From assembly GCF_017309955.1 (NCBI RefSeq), contig NZ_CP021247.1:1823001-1887000 (forward strand): 64,000 nucleotides of DNA, given 5' to 3'. The position numbers were made by a program, and so were the translations under genes. The notes below the pieces were generated by a model, which worked only from the letters and a program-made list of their open reading frames with translations, was not told where the DNA came from and did not search any database. The stretch is from Novosphingobium sp. KA1 (GTDB taxonomy: Bacteria; Pseudomonadota; Alphaproteobacteria; Sphingomonadales; Sphingomonadaceae). Below are positions 1 through 9,695 of the stretch, in pieces. Numbering within the stretch: position 1 is the stretch's first letter; every line of letters starts with the position of its first letter.

Positions 1-94
1 GGCTTGGCAAGGTCGGACACACTCTTCAGCACAGGATGATTCTTTCATTCGACGTAAGCTCAAGCAATGATGGCACAAATCATAGCGCACTTCG

Positions 95-514
95 TCATCT
101 ACGATGAATCGGTTCTGCTTTGGCTACCAGCCGCATCAGCGCCGACGCCCCGGTCCCGCCGCCGCCGATCAGGCAGAAGATCGTGCGCCAGACCTCGGAA
201 GGCACGGCCTCGCGCGTGATGCCGTGAACCAGTGCATAGCCCGCAACTGCGGCAGGCGCTGCGAAAACAAACGCGATGGCAAGACGCAGGATCGGCGGGC
301 GCACGACCATGAACAGGACGATCAGCAGACCATAGGCGGCAGCCCCCGCCACCAGCCCGACCGAGCCCGCGCCGATCAGGCCGGAGCCGGAGGCATAGGC
401 GCAACGCGCCACCTCCACGCCGAGCATGAAGGGCAGCGCATAGACGGCGAGTGTATAGGCCAGGACACATAGACCGGCGACCAGCGCGACGGTCATCAAC
501 ATGAGCACAATCAT
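95..514 (-). CDS. small multi-pass membrane protein
   Basis: A 139-aa protein with about four hydrophobic segments (near residues 1-30, 45-70, 74-98 and 108-128) and a short basic tail. The start is well supported by an AGGAGG ribosome site 7 bases before the ATG. I do not recognise a named family. It follows the ParB-domain gene on the same strand after about 135 bases, so the two may be co-transcribed. Proteins like this often sit in the backbone of integrative elements and could act in conjugation or element maintenance; that role is inference from position only. Confidence 0.6.
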   Translation of the reverse strand: MIVLMLMTVALVAGLCVLAYTLAVYALPFMLGVEVARCAYASGSGLIGAGSVGLVAGAAAYGLLIVLFMVVRPPILRLAIAFVFAAPAAVAGYALVHGITREAVPSEVWRTIFCLIGGGGTGASALMRLVAKAEPIHRR

Positions 515-649
515 CGCACGGTCCTCCTGAACCGATGACGGCCACGGTCATCGGATCGGTCGCGCGGGGTCGATCCTCGCGCGACCGCGATTTTTCTGAG
601 GGTGGAAAACAGGATGGCCGGGACCACTTGCACGATCCCGGCCCGGTCC

Positions 650-2692
650 TCACTCAGCGGCTTGTAGGTAGGCGTCGGCCTCCGGCTCGGCGGCAGGCCG
701 CGCGGTGCGCAGCACGGTCGGCAGCCAGCCGGTTCCGGCCAGAAGCTGTTCGGCGGCCTGCACCATCTCCGGCTTCTTCAATCCCGCGATCCGCTCGGCG
801 GCCTCATCGCTGACGGCTTCCCGCACGGCGGCGAGGATATGCGCCTTGGTGACGCGACCAAAATAGGTCTGGCCGGTCGGGGTCCAGTGCGCCGTCATGT
901 CCAGCATCGTCGCCGTCGCCAGCTTTTCCGCCGTCGCGCGCGCGTTCGGCTTCTGCTCCCACTGAACCCTGACCGCATTGATGGTCAGCGATGCGCAATG
1001 CGCGAGCAAGGCCATGAGGCTCACATGGTCCAGACCGGCGACGAAGGCCCACAGGTCCGCTACGTCGCGGGGCATATCCGATGCCCATTCGGCATGACGA
1101 TCCGCCAACGCCTTCGCGGCGGGCGTGTCCTCGATGCCGTCCGCATGGGAGGCGAGATAGGCGCTGCTCAACCGGATTTCGAGGCAGGACGCTTCCCCGC
1201 CGCGATAGAAGGTCTGCGCCGCCAGCGCGTGAACCACGGCGACAAGCGCCGTATCCGGCTGCTCGCCAAGGGCGAGGCGCAGGCCAAGGGTGCGATGGGC
1301 GGTCAGATCGCGGATGAGAAGGTCCGACAGCGGCTTTCCCGCATCCCCGGCTTCCTCTTCCTCGGTCTCGAGCGCGGAATCTGACCGCTCGTCCTCGTTC
1401 CCCTCGTCCCCGACGATCACCCCATCCTCGTTGACCATCACGCCATCCACTTCATAGGTGGCGCTTTCCGCTTCCTCCGGTTCCGGTGCTTCGTCCTCGG
1501 CGCGGATGAAACCACGCTCGATCCGGGCCGTGCCGTCATGGTTGAGGATGACGAACACGCCGCCGCGCGCGATCTCATCGGCGTCATAGGCGTGGCGCTT
1601 GGCGTCAATCCGCTCGATCTCGGCTTCAAGCTCCGCCAGCCGCTGATCCACCTCGTCGGGAAGGTCCACGTCCGCGTTCTGCCATTCTGCCGACAGGCGC
1701 TCCAATTCCTCCTGCGCGGCGTCATAGGCGGCGGCATCTTCCTCCGACAAATCCACCGGATGCGGATAGCTGCGGCGCAAGCCGTGGGCATGGGGATAGT
1801 CGATGTGAGCGGCGGTCCACTTCCATCCTTCTGCGGCCTGCACCTCGGCGGCGATGTCTTCCAGCTTTCCGATGACAAGCCGGTCGAGCAACGCGGCATC
1901 CTCGAAATAGCCGCCCCGATCCTCGGTGAAGAGGTCGCGGATGATCGTGCCGCCTGCCTCCGCATAGGCGTCCGCCCCGACGAAACGCGCCCGCCGTTCG
2001 GTCGCCTCCACGTTCGCCTTGGTCAGATCACGCCGGATCGTCGCGGGTTCGCGGTTCCACGACAGGTTATTGAAAACCAGTTCCTGCCGGTCATGATCCT
2101 CGGTGATGGCGAAGGCCATCAACTGATCCAGCGACAAGCCGTCATCCCGATAGACCTGCATCAGCTTCGGGCTGACAGCGCCAAGGCGAAGCCGCTGCTT
2201 CACGACATAGGCAGAAACCCCGAACCGGGCGGCGATCTCTTCCGCGCCCCATCCGCGATTATCCGCCAACTCCCGGAACCGCTCGAACTGATCGGCAGGG
2301 TGCATCGCCTCGCGGGTGACGTTCTCGTCAAGGCTGATTTCCGCAGCGTCATTCTCGGTGTCCAGTACGCAGCGGATGCCTTCCGTCTTCTTGATCTGCT
2401 TGCGCTTCACGCGCAGCAACTGCGCGAGCCTGCGGCCTTCTCCGATGGTCACGAAATAGCTGCCGGTCGGTTCGCCCTCCGCGTTCGTCTCCGGCTCCAC
2501 CACCAGATTTTGCAGCATACCCTTCGCCGCAATGCTGGCCGACAGCGCTTCGATATGGGCTTCGCTGTGCGGGGTCTTGCGGGCGTTGCGGGGCGACTTC
2601 TTCAACTTGTTCAGCGGCACGAACAGCACCGCGCCGTTTTCGGCGGCGGGGACTTCGGAAGCCGTGGCGGTCGTTTCGATGGTGTTGGTCAT
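650..2692 (-). CDS. ParB-domain nuclease/partition-like protein
   Basis: A 680-aa protein. Residues about 20-130 form a ParB N-terminal domain (VPLNKLKKSPRNARKT, then a GEGRRLAQ box), followed by a KorB/Spo0J-like helix-turn-helix (EIAARFGVSAYVVKQRL). The rest is a long acidic region (Glu/Asp-rich near residues 340-470) and an alpha-helical tail. The ATG at 2692 has a GAGG site 9 bases upstream; an upstream in-frame ATG lacks one. It is far longer than chromosomal ParB (about 300 aa) and has no parA beside it, which fits the long ParB-like proteins of plasmids and integrative elements rather than the chromosome segregation protein. A DNA-binding or regulatory role for the island is inferred. 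Confidence 0.8.
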   Translation of the reverse strand: MTNTIETTATASEVPAAENGAVLFVPLNKLKKSPRNARKTPHSEAHIEALSASIAAKGMLQNLVVEPETNAEGEPTGSYFVTIGEGRRLAQLLRVKRKQIKKTEGIRCVLDTENDAAEISLDENVTREAMHPADQFERFRELADNRGWGAEEIAARFGVSAYVVKQRLRLGAVSPKLMQVYRDDGLSLDQLMAFAITEDHDRQELVFNNLSWNREPATIRRDLTKANVEATERRARFVGADAYAEAGGTIIRDLFTEDRGGYFEDAALLDRLVIGKLEDIAAEVQAAEGWKWTAAHIDYPHAHGLRRSYPHPVDLSEEDAAAYDAAQEELERLSAEWQNADVDLPDEVDQRLAELEAEIERIDAKRHAYDADEIARGGVFVILNHDGTARIERGFIRAEDEAPEPEEAESATYEVDGVMVNEDGVIVGDEGNEDERSDSALETEEEEAGDAGKPLSDLLIRDLTAHRTLGLRLALGEQPDTALVAVVHALAAQTFYRGGEASCLEIRLSSAYLASHADGIEDTPAAKALADRHAEWASDMPRDVADLWAFVAGLDHVSLMALLAHCASLTINAVRVQWEQKPNARATAEKLATATMLDMTAHWTPTGQTYFGRVTKAHILAAVREAVSDEAAERIAGLKKPEMVQAAEQLLAGTGWLPTVLRTARPAAEPEADAYLQAAE

Positions 2693-3174
2693 ATTCTTGA
2701 TCCTCATTGGCTTGGGTTGGAGCGCAGCGCTGCGCTGCAACCCTGGCCGTCGCCGAGACCGGGGGGTGCAAGGAGCAAGGGCGGGCGGGACGGAGGGGGA
2801 TCACCCAGCCTGCACAGAACGGAGGAACGACGTGGAGGAAGGCTGGGGATACCGTCCCGGTCGAGCGTTAGCGATCCCTTGCGCCGCGCCAGGGGGCGGC
2901 GCCCCCAAGCAACCCGCTCGGCATGAGCGCCAGCGGGCGCCGGGCATAAAGCTGGATCAGGATGTGCAAAGCTGCAAAACCTGAAAACGGCAAATTCTGA
3001 TCTCCGCGGGCTTCGCGGCGGGTTTTGAGTGCTTGCCCATTCATGGGAAATCTCCATGACGGGCGCCGGAAAGCCTCTTTCCCTGATCGCGACCTTTGCG
3101 TTACCAATTTGCGGGCCATTGACTCCCAATTTGCCGAGGTAGATAGTCTCAATCTGCTGAGTCTTGGAGCTGGC
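2693..3174. other. intergenic gap between divergent genes
   Basis: 482 bases between the divergent ParB-domain and DUF4143 ATPase genes. No convincing gene on either strand. It should hold the promoters for both directions. GC-rich short inverted repeats lie near 2725-2745 (gcgcagcgctgcgctgc) and 3003-3022 (cgcgggcttcgcggcgg). No integrase or oriT-like feature was recognised. Confidence 0.5.
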
Positions 3175-4404
3175 ATGTACGAACGGTTTGTAGAACGGCG
3201 GGCGGAAGAGGCCCTCGCGGATACGCCCGTGGTCCTGATCGTGGGGCCGCGCCGTGCCGGCAAGACCACGCTCGTCCGCAAGATGGGCGAGACTGGTCGA
3301 ACATATATTACCCTGGATGATCAGACGGCTCTCGCAGCCGCGCAATCCGATCCGGCCGGTTTCATCCGTGGGCTGGATCAAGCCATCATCGACGAAATCC
3401 AGCGCGCCCCTGACCTACTACTGGCCATAAAGAAGACGGTCGATGAGGATTATCGGCCAGGACGATTCCTGCTGACGGGATCAGCGAACGTCCTGACCCT
3501 GCCACGGATCGCGGACAGTCTGGCCGGACGGATGGAAACTATCCAGATGTTGCCGCTGGCCAAGTCCGAAGTCGAAGGCCGGACACCCACATTTCTCGAA
3601 CGGCTCTTTGAGGGCAAGCTCCAGAGTCAGCGGAACGCCATCGTCGGTGACGATCTGGTCCAACTTGTCCTTCTAGGGGGCTTTCCCGAAGCGATCAGCC
3701 GTGAAACCGAGCGGCGGCGCCAAGACTGGCTGCGCTCCTATCTCACGTCGATTCTCACGCGCGACCTGCGCGATATTGCCGATGTGGAGAAACTGACCGA
3801 GCTGCCGAAATTCGTGCGGCTTCTGGCGGAGCACTCAGGCCAGTTGGTCAATTATTCTCAGTTCGCAGCCGGGATCGGCGTCACCCATAAGACCGGACAG
3901 CGCTATGTTGGGCTACTCGAACAAGTCTTTCTGGTCGCAACGGTGCAACCTTGGTTCACCAATGCCCTGAAGCGTATCGCCAAGACACCCAAGCTGCACT
4001 TCCTCGATTCCGGCCTGTTAGCGACTGTTCGTGGTCTGACATTCGACAGGGTGAAGGCCGATCGCGCGACATTTGGCGCGCTTCTGGAGAGCTTCGTGTT
4101 CTCGGAGGTGCTGAAGCTGATGAGTGCCTCGGATTTGCGGGTAACGCCGCATCATTTCCGGGATCGCGACATGCGTGAGGTCGACATCGTGCTGGAACGC
4201 GACGACGGCATGATCGTCGGAATCGAGGTGAAGGCCAGCGCCACTGTCAAAGCCGGTGATTTCGGAGGGTTGCGTGCCTTGGCCGAGGCCTGCGGAGATC
4301 GCTTCGCCTTTGGTGTGGTCCTCTACGACAGCGCGGACGTTGTGCCGTTCGGCGACAAGCTGGTGGCAGCGCCTCTGTCATGTTTGTGGAGCGCCGCGGC
4401 ATGA
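3175..4404 (+). CDS. AAA ATPase with DUF4143 domain
   Basis: A 409-aa P-loop ATPase of the AAA_14/DUF4143 family. The Walker A is GPRRAGKTTL (near residue 23), Walker B is IIDEIQR, and LLTGSAN forms sensor 1. The middle carries the family's GGFPEA box. The C-terminus (EVDIVLE...GIEVKASA) resembles the D-ExK core of a restriction-endonuclease-like fold. The ATG at 3175 was chosen because GGAG lies 5 bases before it and the match to the family begins there. Family members are widespread in mobile and accessory regions and their targets are mostly unknown. It runs in the same direction as the defence block 121 bases downstream, so it may be part of it or a neighbour. Confidence 0.85.
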   Translation: MYERFVERRAEEALADTPVVLIVGPRRAGKTTLVRKMGETGRTYITLDDQTALAAAQSDPAGFIRGLDQAIIDEIQRAPDLLLAIKKTVDEDYRPGRFLLTGSANVLTLPRIADSLAGRMETIQMLPLAKSEVEGRTPTFLERLFEGKLQSQRNAIVGDDLVQLVLLGGFPEAISRETERRRQDWLRSYLTSILTRDLRDIADVEKLTELPKFVRLLAEHSGQLVNYSQFAAGIGVTHKTGQRYVGLLEQVFLVATVQPWFTNALKRIAKTPKLHFLDSGLLATVRGLTFDRVKADRATFGALLESFVFSEVLKLMSASDLRVTPHHFRDRDMREVDIVLERDDGMIVGIEVKASATVKAGDFGGLRALAEACGDRFAFGVVLYDSADVVPFGDKLVAAPLSCLWSAAA

Positions 4405-4525
4405 AAATTCGCGAAAAGCAGGAAGCGCAAAAAATCCGGCAACCAATGCTCTTGCGACAGTCAGCGTTCGGAAAGTCTGTCAAGAATCAATATATATTAA
4501 GCGTTTTGGTGGAGCATCTCGGCCC
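4405..4525 (+). promoter_or_regulatory. probable promoter/leader of defence block
   Basis: A 121-base gap that is visibly AT-richer than its surroundings (tatatatt near 4491-4498). It is the only sizeable gap before the five-gene block, so a promoter here is likely. A clean -35/-10 pair could not be assigned. GGAG at 4511-4514 precedes the helicase ATG by 11 bases. Confidence 0.4.
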
Positions 4526-7500
4526 ATGAAAGCTTTTCAGTTCAATCATAGGCTTATCGATTCATACGCTCGCTTCTCGCGGTCATTTAGCACTGTCCGA
4601 TCCGATGATCTGAAAGCTGAAATTGATAGGAAATATGACAACGGCCATTTCTGGCCCGATACTTTGCTGTCTATTAATCCTCGCTTTCTTAAGGGAGCGA
4701 CGGCGGACGAACTAGTCGCTTCCGGCGACCTCGATGAAGCGACGGGCAAAATATTCCGATTCGGGTCAACACCGCTACGATTTCACCGCCACCAAGCCCA
4801 AGCGATCGCCAAAGCTCGCGCGGGGAAAAGCTACGTAGTCACGACAGGAACAGGGTCGGGTAAATCGCTCTGCTTTTTCGTGCCGGTTGTCGACTCGATT
4901 GTCCGTGCGCGGAAAGCCGGGAAGCCTCGCAAGACCAGTGCGATCATCGTTTATCCGATGAACGCACTTGCCAATAGTCAGATGAACGAGATCGAGAAGT
5001 TCATCTCGCAATCCGGGCTTCCGAAGGAATCCAAACCGGTTGTGCGGCGCTATACAGGGCAGGAAAGCCAGGAAGAGCGGCAGCAGATCGCCGACAATCC
5101 GCCGGATATTCTGCTCACCAACTTTATGATGGCCGAACTTCTCCTGACGCGACAGGACAGTCTCGACACGAAGGTCATTGAGAACGCAAGCGGCCTAGAC
5201 TTCATCGTCCTCGACGAACTCCACACCTATCGGGGCCGTCAGGGCGCCGACGTGGCCGTTCTCGTCCGACGCCTCCGCAATCGCTGCACACCGGATAAGG
5301 CGCCAATCTGCATCGGCACATCGGCTACCATGGCGAGCGAAGGGTCGGACGCAAATAGAGCCCAGGCCGTAGCAGATGTTGCGTCCCGCCTTTTCGGAGT
5401 CACCATCGGACCGGACTCTGTAATCGATGAATCTCTGGAACGCGCAACGGATGACCGGCTGAAGCTGGATGACGTGCGTTCGAAACTGACTTCCGTGCTT
5501 ACATCACCAATGCCCGATGAGTTGACCGACGAGGTGTTGAAGCAGCACCCCTTGGCGGTTTGGACGGAATTGGCGATCGGTTTGGATGATGGTCTGGAAC
5601 TGAAGCGCAAGAAGCCAATTCCATTCGGGGAAGCGGTGGAACTTCTATCACAAGATAGCGGCACGGAGGCGGAAACCTGCCGGCATTATTTTGAGGCATT
5701 TCTGACCCGTATTAGCCTGCCGGAAACTGATCGAGGCGGTCAGGGAGCCAGCGCGTTTCTGGCATTCAAGCTTCATCAGTTCATATCGGGCGCAGGCGAA
5801 ATCTTCGTCACATTGACCGAGAAGCCCAGAAACGTGCTCTTTGAGGGGCAACTCGAAGACCCTGACGCGCCGGGACATCGTCTTTATCCTACGCGCTTCT
5901 GCCGGGGGTGTGGGCATGAGGTTCACGTTGTCACCAGAACGGATGATGCCTCAGGCGTTCTATTCGTTCCCAGAAACATCGACGACGCCCCCCTCGACGA
6001 TCAGGAAACTGAGACGGCCGGCTATCTTATCCCTGACGGCGACGGCGATCCCGACTACATCTTCACGGGCGAGATCGAAACCTATCCCGAAGATTGGCGC
6101 GAAGAGCGTCACGGGATTGAGCGCCTGCGGGCGAACAGAAAGGGACGAGTGCCGCAACAGTTCTCGGTCGCCCCCGATGGCCGCCCCGCGTTAACGGGCA
6201 AAGCCTTCTGGTTCATCCCCGGCAAATTCGGCTTTTGTCCCTGCTGCCTCGATCAGCCTCACCCGAGCATGAGAGAACGCAGCAAGCTTGCGGGCCTGTC
6301 GGGCGAAGGACGCAGCTCTGCCACGACTCTGCTTGTTTCGACGGCTCTGGAATGGATGAACAGCCACAATAGCGGCGTTCCCAAAGAAAAGCGAAAGCTC
6401 CTTGGCTTCACCGACAACCGGCAGGATGCCGCGCTTCAGGCAGGCCATTTCAACGACTTCCTGTTCGTCAGCCTACTACGTGGCGCGATCCTACGCGCGG
6501 TCTTGGATGCTGGTAATGATGGGATAACGGAAGACGAATTTGGTCTGAAAGTGGTCAAGGCGCTCGGCTTTACCGCGAGTAACAGGGAGGCCCGCATCCA
6601 TTGGATGTTGGATGCAGAAGCTGGAGCCGTGGTTCGCGAAGACGCGCAGCGATCCCTCGCAAAGGTCCTGGCTCACAGACTCTGGACAGATTTGCGGCGC
6701 GGATGGCGCTACACGAACCCGAGTCTCTCCGTCCTCAAGCTAATCGATGTTTCGTTCATCGGCCTTGATGAGGTCGCGGAGGATTCAGAATGCCTCGGGG
6801 CAATCCTGCCAGCTTTGACCACTCAGAGCGTTTCGCAGCGGAAAGAAATGCTGAAAACGCTTCTGGGCGCCATGCTCGACGGCTTGGCAGTGGGAACCGA
6901 GGCGCTCGATCTAACAGTCCTCGACACCGTCGCACAGAAATCCAGAAATCTCCTGCGCACACCCTGGTCCATCGACGCGAAGGAAAACCCAAGGAGCCGT
7001 ACGACCCTGTTTCTTCAGGCTCCGGGCAAGGATCGGGTGGGGCTCCGGGAAGAGCAAACGATCGTTCGTGCCGGGCATAATTCCCGTATCGGACGCCTGA
7101 TTAATCGCAGGGACTTTTTCGGAGAAAAGCTTGGCAGAGACGACTATCTGACGGTCTTGACTGGCCTGATGGAGCTTTTGGCCCGCGAGGGGCTGGTGTC
7201 GCGGGTTGACATAGAGGCGGACTTGCAAGGATGGCGCCTGTCACCATCGACCGTTCGGATTGTCCCTGGTGAGGCCGTCCGGTCTGGCACGGCCAAAGGA
7301 AATCGCTATTTCCACGATCTGTATCATCAGATTGCCGCTGATCTGAAAGCTGGTGGAAGCGGCTTTTGGGGGCTTGAGGGTCGTGAACATACGGCGCAGG
7401 TTTCTCAAAGACAGCGCGAATGGCGCGAATGGCGTTTCAGATACGAAAAGGAAGACCGGGAAAACCTCGCCCAGTACGCCGCCGAACTCAAGGCGGTGGG

Positions 7501-9691
7501 GGAGTCAGACCAGTTCCTTCCAGCTCTCTTCTGCTCTCCGACCATGGAGCTTGGCGTCGATATTTCGGCGCTCAATGCCGTCTATTTGCGCAATGTGCCG
7601 CCGACGCCGGCGAACTATGCGCAGCGCGCTGGTCGCGCCGGCCGTTCCGGACAGGCCGCCGTCATCGTGACCTATTGCGCTGCTCAATCGCCGCATGACC
7701 AGTATTTCTTCGAACGGCGCAATGAGATGGTGGCCGGTGTCGTTCGCCCCCCTGCGCTCGACATCACAAACGAAGAGCTTGTGCGTTCACACCTGCACGC
7801 CATTTGGCTCGCTGAGGCGAAACTCGCCCTCTCACCGGATATCCCAGAAATCCTTGATCTGACAGGGACCGGCTATCCGTTGAAGCAGGAAGTCCACGAC
7901 ATCATCGATCCGCCCGCACTCGCTGCGGCGGCCCATGCGCCGATGAAGCGAGTACTTGATCAAATTCTTGCATCCGTGGATGGCCGAAAGCCAGCTTGGA
8001 TGAATGATCCCGACGATTTCGTGTCTGCTGTCGCTCAACGTGCGCCCGAGGACTTTGATCGTGCCTTCGACCGTTGGCGCGAACTCTACAATTCTGCTCG
8101 AACGCAATTGATGGAAGCCAATGCGCGCTCCGAGATCACGGGGCTTTCCGGCGCAGATCGTCGTCGTATCAAAGCGGCGCAGATGCAGGCGAGCGACCAG
8201 ATCACCATTCTGGAACAAGGCAAGGCCTCGAACGGATCGGACTTCTATTCCTACCGCTATCTTGCGACCGAGGGCTTCTTACCGGGCTACAATTTCCCGC
8301 GCCTACCTCTCTATGCCTTTATCCCTGGCGAGGGCAAAGCGGGTTCATTCCTCCAGCGCGCTCGTTTCCTGGCCATTTCGGAATTTGGGCCACGCAGCCT
8401 GATCTATCATGAGGGGCGTGCCTATCGAGTCATGAAGGCGAAGCTGCCGCCGGAAGTCCGGACGGGGGATGGGGCTGAACTGGCCACGAAAGACATCTTT
8501 ATATGTTCGAACTGCGGCGCCTGCCATGACGGAGAGGTTGAACGGTGCCACGCCTGCAATGCGCCGATGGCGGGCGAAGTGCCGGTACAGAGAACGCTCC
8601 GCATCGACAATGTGGAAGCGGCCCCGGCCGAGCGGATCACGGCGAACGACGAAGAGCGTGTCCGGCAGGGCTTCGACATACAGACCGTCTTTTCCTGGCC
8701 GAAACGGGACGGTCGCACGCAAGTTATCGAGGCCGACTTCCGCTGTGAGGACGTCTCGATCCTCAATCTCCAATATGCGAACAGCGCCGAGATCAGCCGT
8801 ATCAACAAGGGTCTGAAACGACGCGCCAATCAAACCGTCTTCGGCTTTCACATCGATCCGCGTAGCGGCTATTGGGCAAAGTCGGACGACGAAGATCCCG
8901 ATGTCGATGTGCCGCCGGATGTGGTGAGGCCGGTTCGGATCGTCCCGATCGTGCGTGACCGTAAGAACGCGCTGCTGTTCCGTTTCAACAATCCTGCCGA
9001 CTACGCGCCCGAGACCATTGCGACGGTCCAACATGCACTCATGAGAGGCGTCGAGATTGTCTTCCAGTTGGAGGAAGGCGAGATACTCGGTGAGCCGCTC
9101 CCCGCTCGCGACAATCGCCGCGCTGTCCTGGCCTATGAAGCCACGGAAGGCGGGGCAGGCGTACTGAGCCGTCTGATCGAGGATTCCCAGGCGCTCGGGA
9201 AAGTCGCTCGGGCAGCACTGATCTTGATGCATTTTGATAGGGTCGATGAGGCCATCGCAGCAGGCAATGCCAAGCTGCTCGTCAATCACGATGAGGAATC
9301 ATGTGTCCGGGGCTGCTACCGATGTCTGCTGTCCTATTTCAATCAACCCGATCACGAGTTGATCAACCGCACCCATGAGGAAGCCAAGCAGATGCTGGTC
9401 GATCTCGCGCGGGGCCAGGTTGTACTGGCGGCGGATCAGCCAGCAGAAAGTGGGGAATGGGTGGACACCTTCAAAGCGGCGGGACTTCCTGCCCCGGATA
9501 GCTCCACCATGAAATTTTCCGATCAGGAAATGAGTTTTGCATGGCGCAGCCATTTCGTCGCCGCTTGCATTGTTCCCTTGACGGAAGCAACACGCCAAAC
9601 TGCGGAGGCCAAGGGCTGGACGCTGTTTGAGTTACCGCAAGTCGTCACTGTGGGCGTGCCCGACGCAATGCGTTCGATGTTCGGGGAATAG
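4526..9691 (+). CDS. large DEAD/DEAH helicase with DUF1998-like C-terminus (DruE / DrmA-DrmB-like)
   Basis: A 1,721-aa superfamily 2 helicase. Walker A is TGTGSGKS (107-114), motif II is DELH (230-233), motif III is TSATMA (265-270). Motif V/VI follow after a large insert, near residues 1006-1042 (TMELGVDIS and QRAGRAGRSGQ). Two CxxC pairs (CRGCG near 458, CPCC near 571) may form a split zinc ribbon, and a second ribbon (CSNCGAC...CHAC) lies near 1326. The C-terminal 150 residues carry the DUF1998/MrfB-type signature: EGGAGVLSRL, then CVRGCYRCLLSY near 1593. The size and helicase-plus-DUF1998 layout match Druantia DruE; in DISARM these parts are split into DrmA and DrmB. The neighbouring DrmD- and DrmMI-like genes favour a DISARM-related function. 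Predicted role: translocation on invading DNA. The ATG at 4526 begins the conserved part; an open stretch upstream is probably untranslated. Confidence 0.88.
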   Translation: MKAFQFNHRLIDSYARFSRSFSTVRSDDLKAEIDRKYDNGHFWPDTLLSINPRFLKGATADELVASGDLDEATGKIFRFGSTPLRFHRHQAQAIAKARAGKSYVVTTGTGSGKSLCFFVPVVDSIVRARKAGKPRKTSAIIVYPMNALANSQMNEIEKFISQSGLPKESKPVVRRYTGQESQEERQQIADNPPDILLTNFMMAELLLTRQDSLDTKVIENASGLDFIVLDELHTYRGRQGADVAVLVRRLRNRCTPDKAPICIGTSATMASEGSDANRAQAVADVASRLFGVTIGPDSVIDESLERATDDRLKLDDVRSKLTSVLTSPMPDELTDEVLKQHPLAVWTELAIGLDDGLELKRKKPIPFGEAVELLSQDSGTEAETCRHYFEAFLTRISLPETDRGGQGASAFLAFKLHQFISGAGEIFVTLTEKPRNVLFEGQLEDPDAPGHRLYPTRFCRGCGHEVHVVTRTDDASGVLFVPRNIDDAPLDDQETETAGYLIPDGDGDPDYIFTGEIETYPEDWREERHGIERLRANRKGRVPQQFSVAPDGRPALTGKAFWFIPGKFGFCPCCLDQPHPSMRERSKLAGLSGEGRSSATTLLVSTALEWMNSHNSGVPKEKRKLLGFTDNRQDAALQAGHFNDFLFVSLLRGAILRAVLDAGNDGITEDEFGLKVVKALGFTASNREARIHWMLDAEAGAVVREDAQRSLAKVLAHRLWTDLRRGWRYTNPSLSVLKLIDVSFIGLDEVAEDSECLGAILPALTTQSVSQRKEMLKTLLGAMLDGLAVGTEALDLTVLDTVAQKSRNLLRTPWSIDAKENPRSRTTLFLQAPGKDRVGLREEQTIVRAGHNSRIGRLINRRDFFGEKLGRDDYLTVLTGLMELLAREGLVSRVDIEADLQGWRLSPSTVRIVPGEAVRSGTAKGNRYFHDLYHQIAADLKAGGSGFWGLEGREHTAQVSQRQREWREWRFRYEKEDRENLAQYAAELKAVGESDQFLPALFCSPTMELGVDISALNAVYLRNVPPTPANYAQRAGRAGRSGQAAVIVTYCAAQSPHDQYFFERRNEMVAGVVRPPALDITNEELVRSHLHAIWLAEAKLALSPDIPEILDLTGTGYPLKQEVHDIIDPPALAAAAHAPMKRVLDQILASVDGRKPAWMNDPDDFVSAVAQRAPEDFDRAFDRWRELYNSARTQLMEANARSEITGLSGADRRRIKAAQMQASDQITILEQGKASNGSDFYSYRYLATEGFLPGYNFPRLPLYAFIPGEGKAGSFLQRARFLAISEFGPRSLIYHEGRAYRVMKAKLPPEVRTGDGAELATKDIFICSNCGACHDGEVERCHACNAPMAGEVPVQRTLRIDNVEAAPAERITANDEERVRQGFDIQTVFSWPKRDGRTQVIEADFRCEDVSILNLQYANSAEISRINKGLKRRANQTVFGFHIDPRSGYWAKSDDEDPDVDVPPDVVRPVRIVPIVRDRKNALLFRFNNPADYAPETIATVQHALMRGVEIVFQLEEGEILGEPLPARDNRRAVLAYEATEGGAGVLSRLIEDSQALGKVARAALILMHFDRVDEAIAAGNAKLLVNHDEESCVRGCYRCLLSYFNQPDHELINRTHEEAKQMLVDLARGQVVLAADQPAESGEWVDTFKAAGLPAPDSSTMKFSDQEMSFAWRSHFVAACIVPLTEATRQTAEAKGWTLFELPQVVTVGVPDAMRSMFGE

Positions 9692-9695
9692 AGTG

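Noticed and set aside
650..2692. Chromosomal parB and nearby replication origin
   Set aside because: No parA, gidB or parS-like cluster and the protein is more than twice the usual length; a mobile-element origin is more likely.
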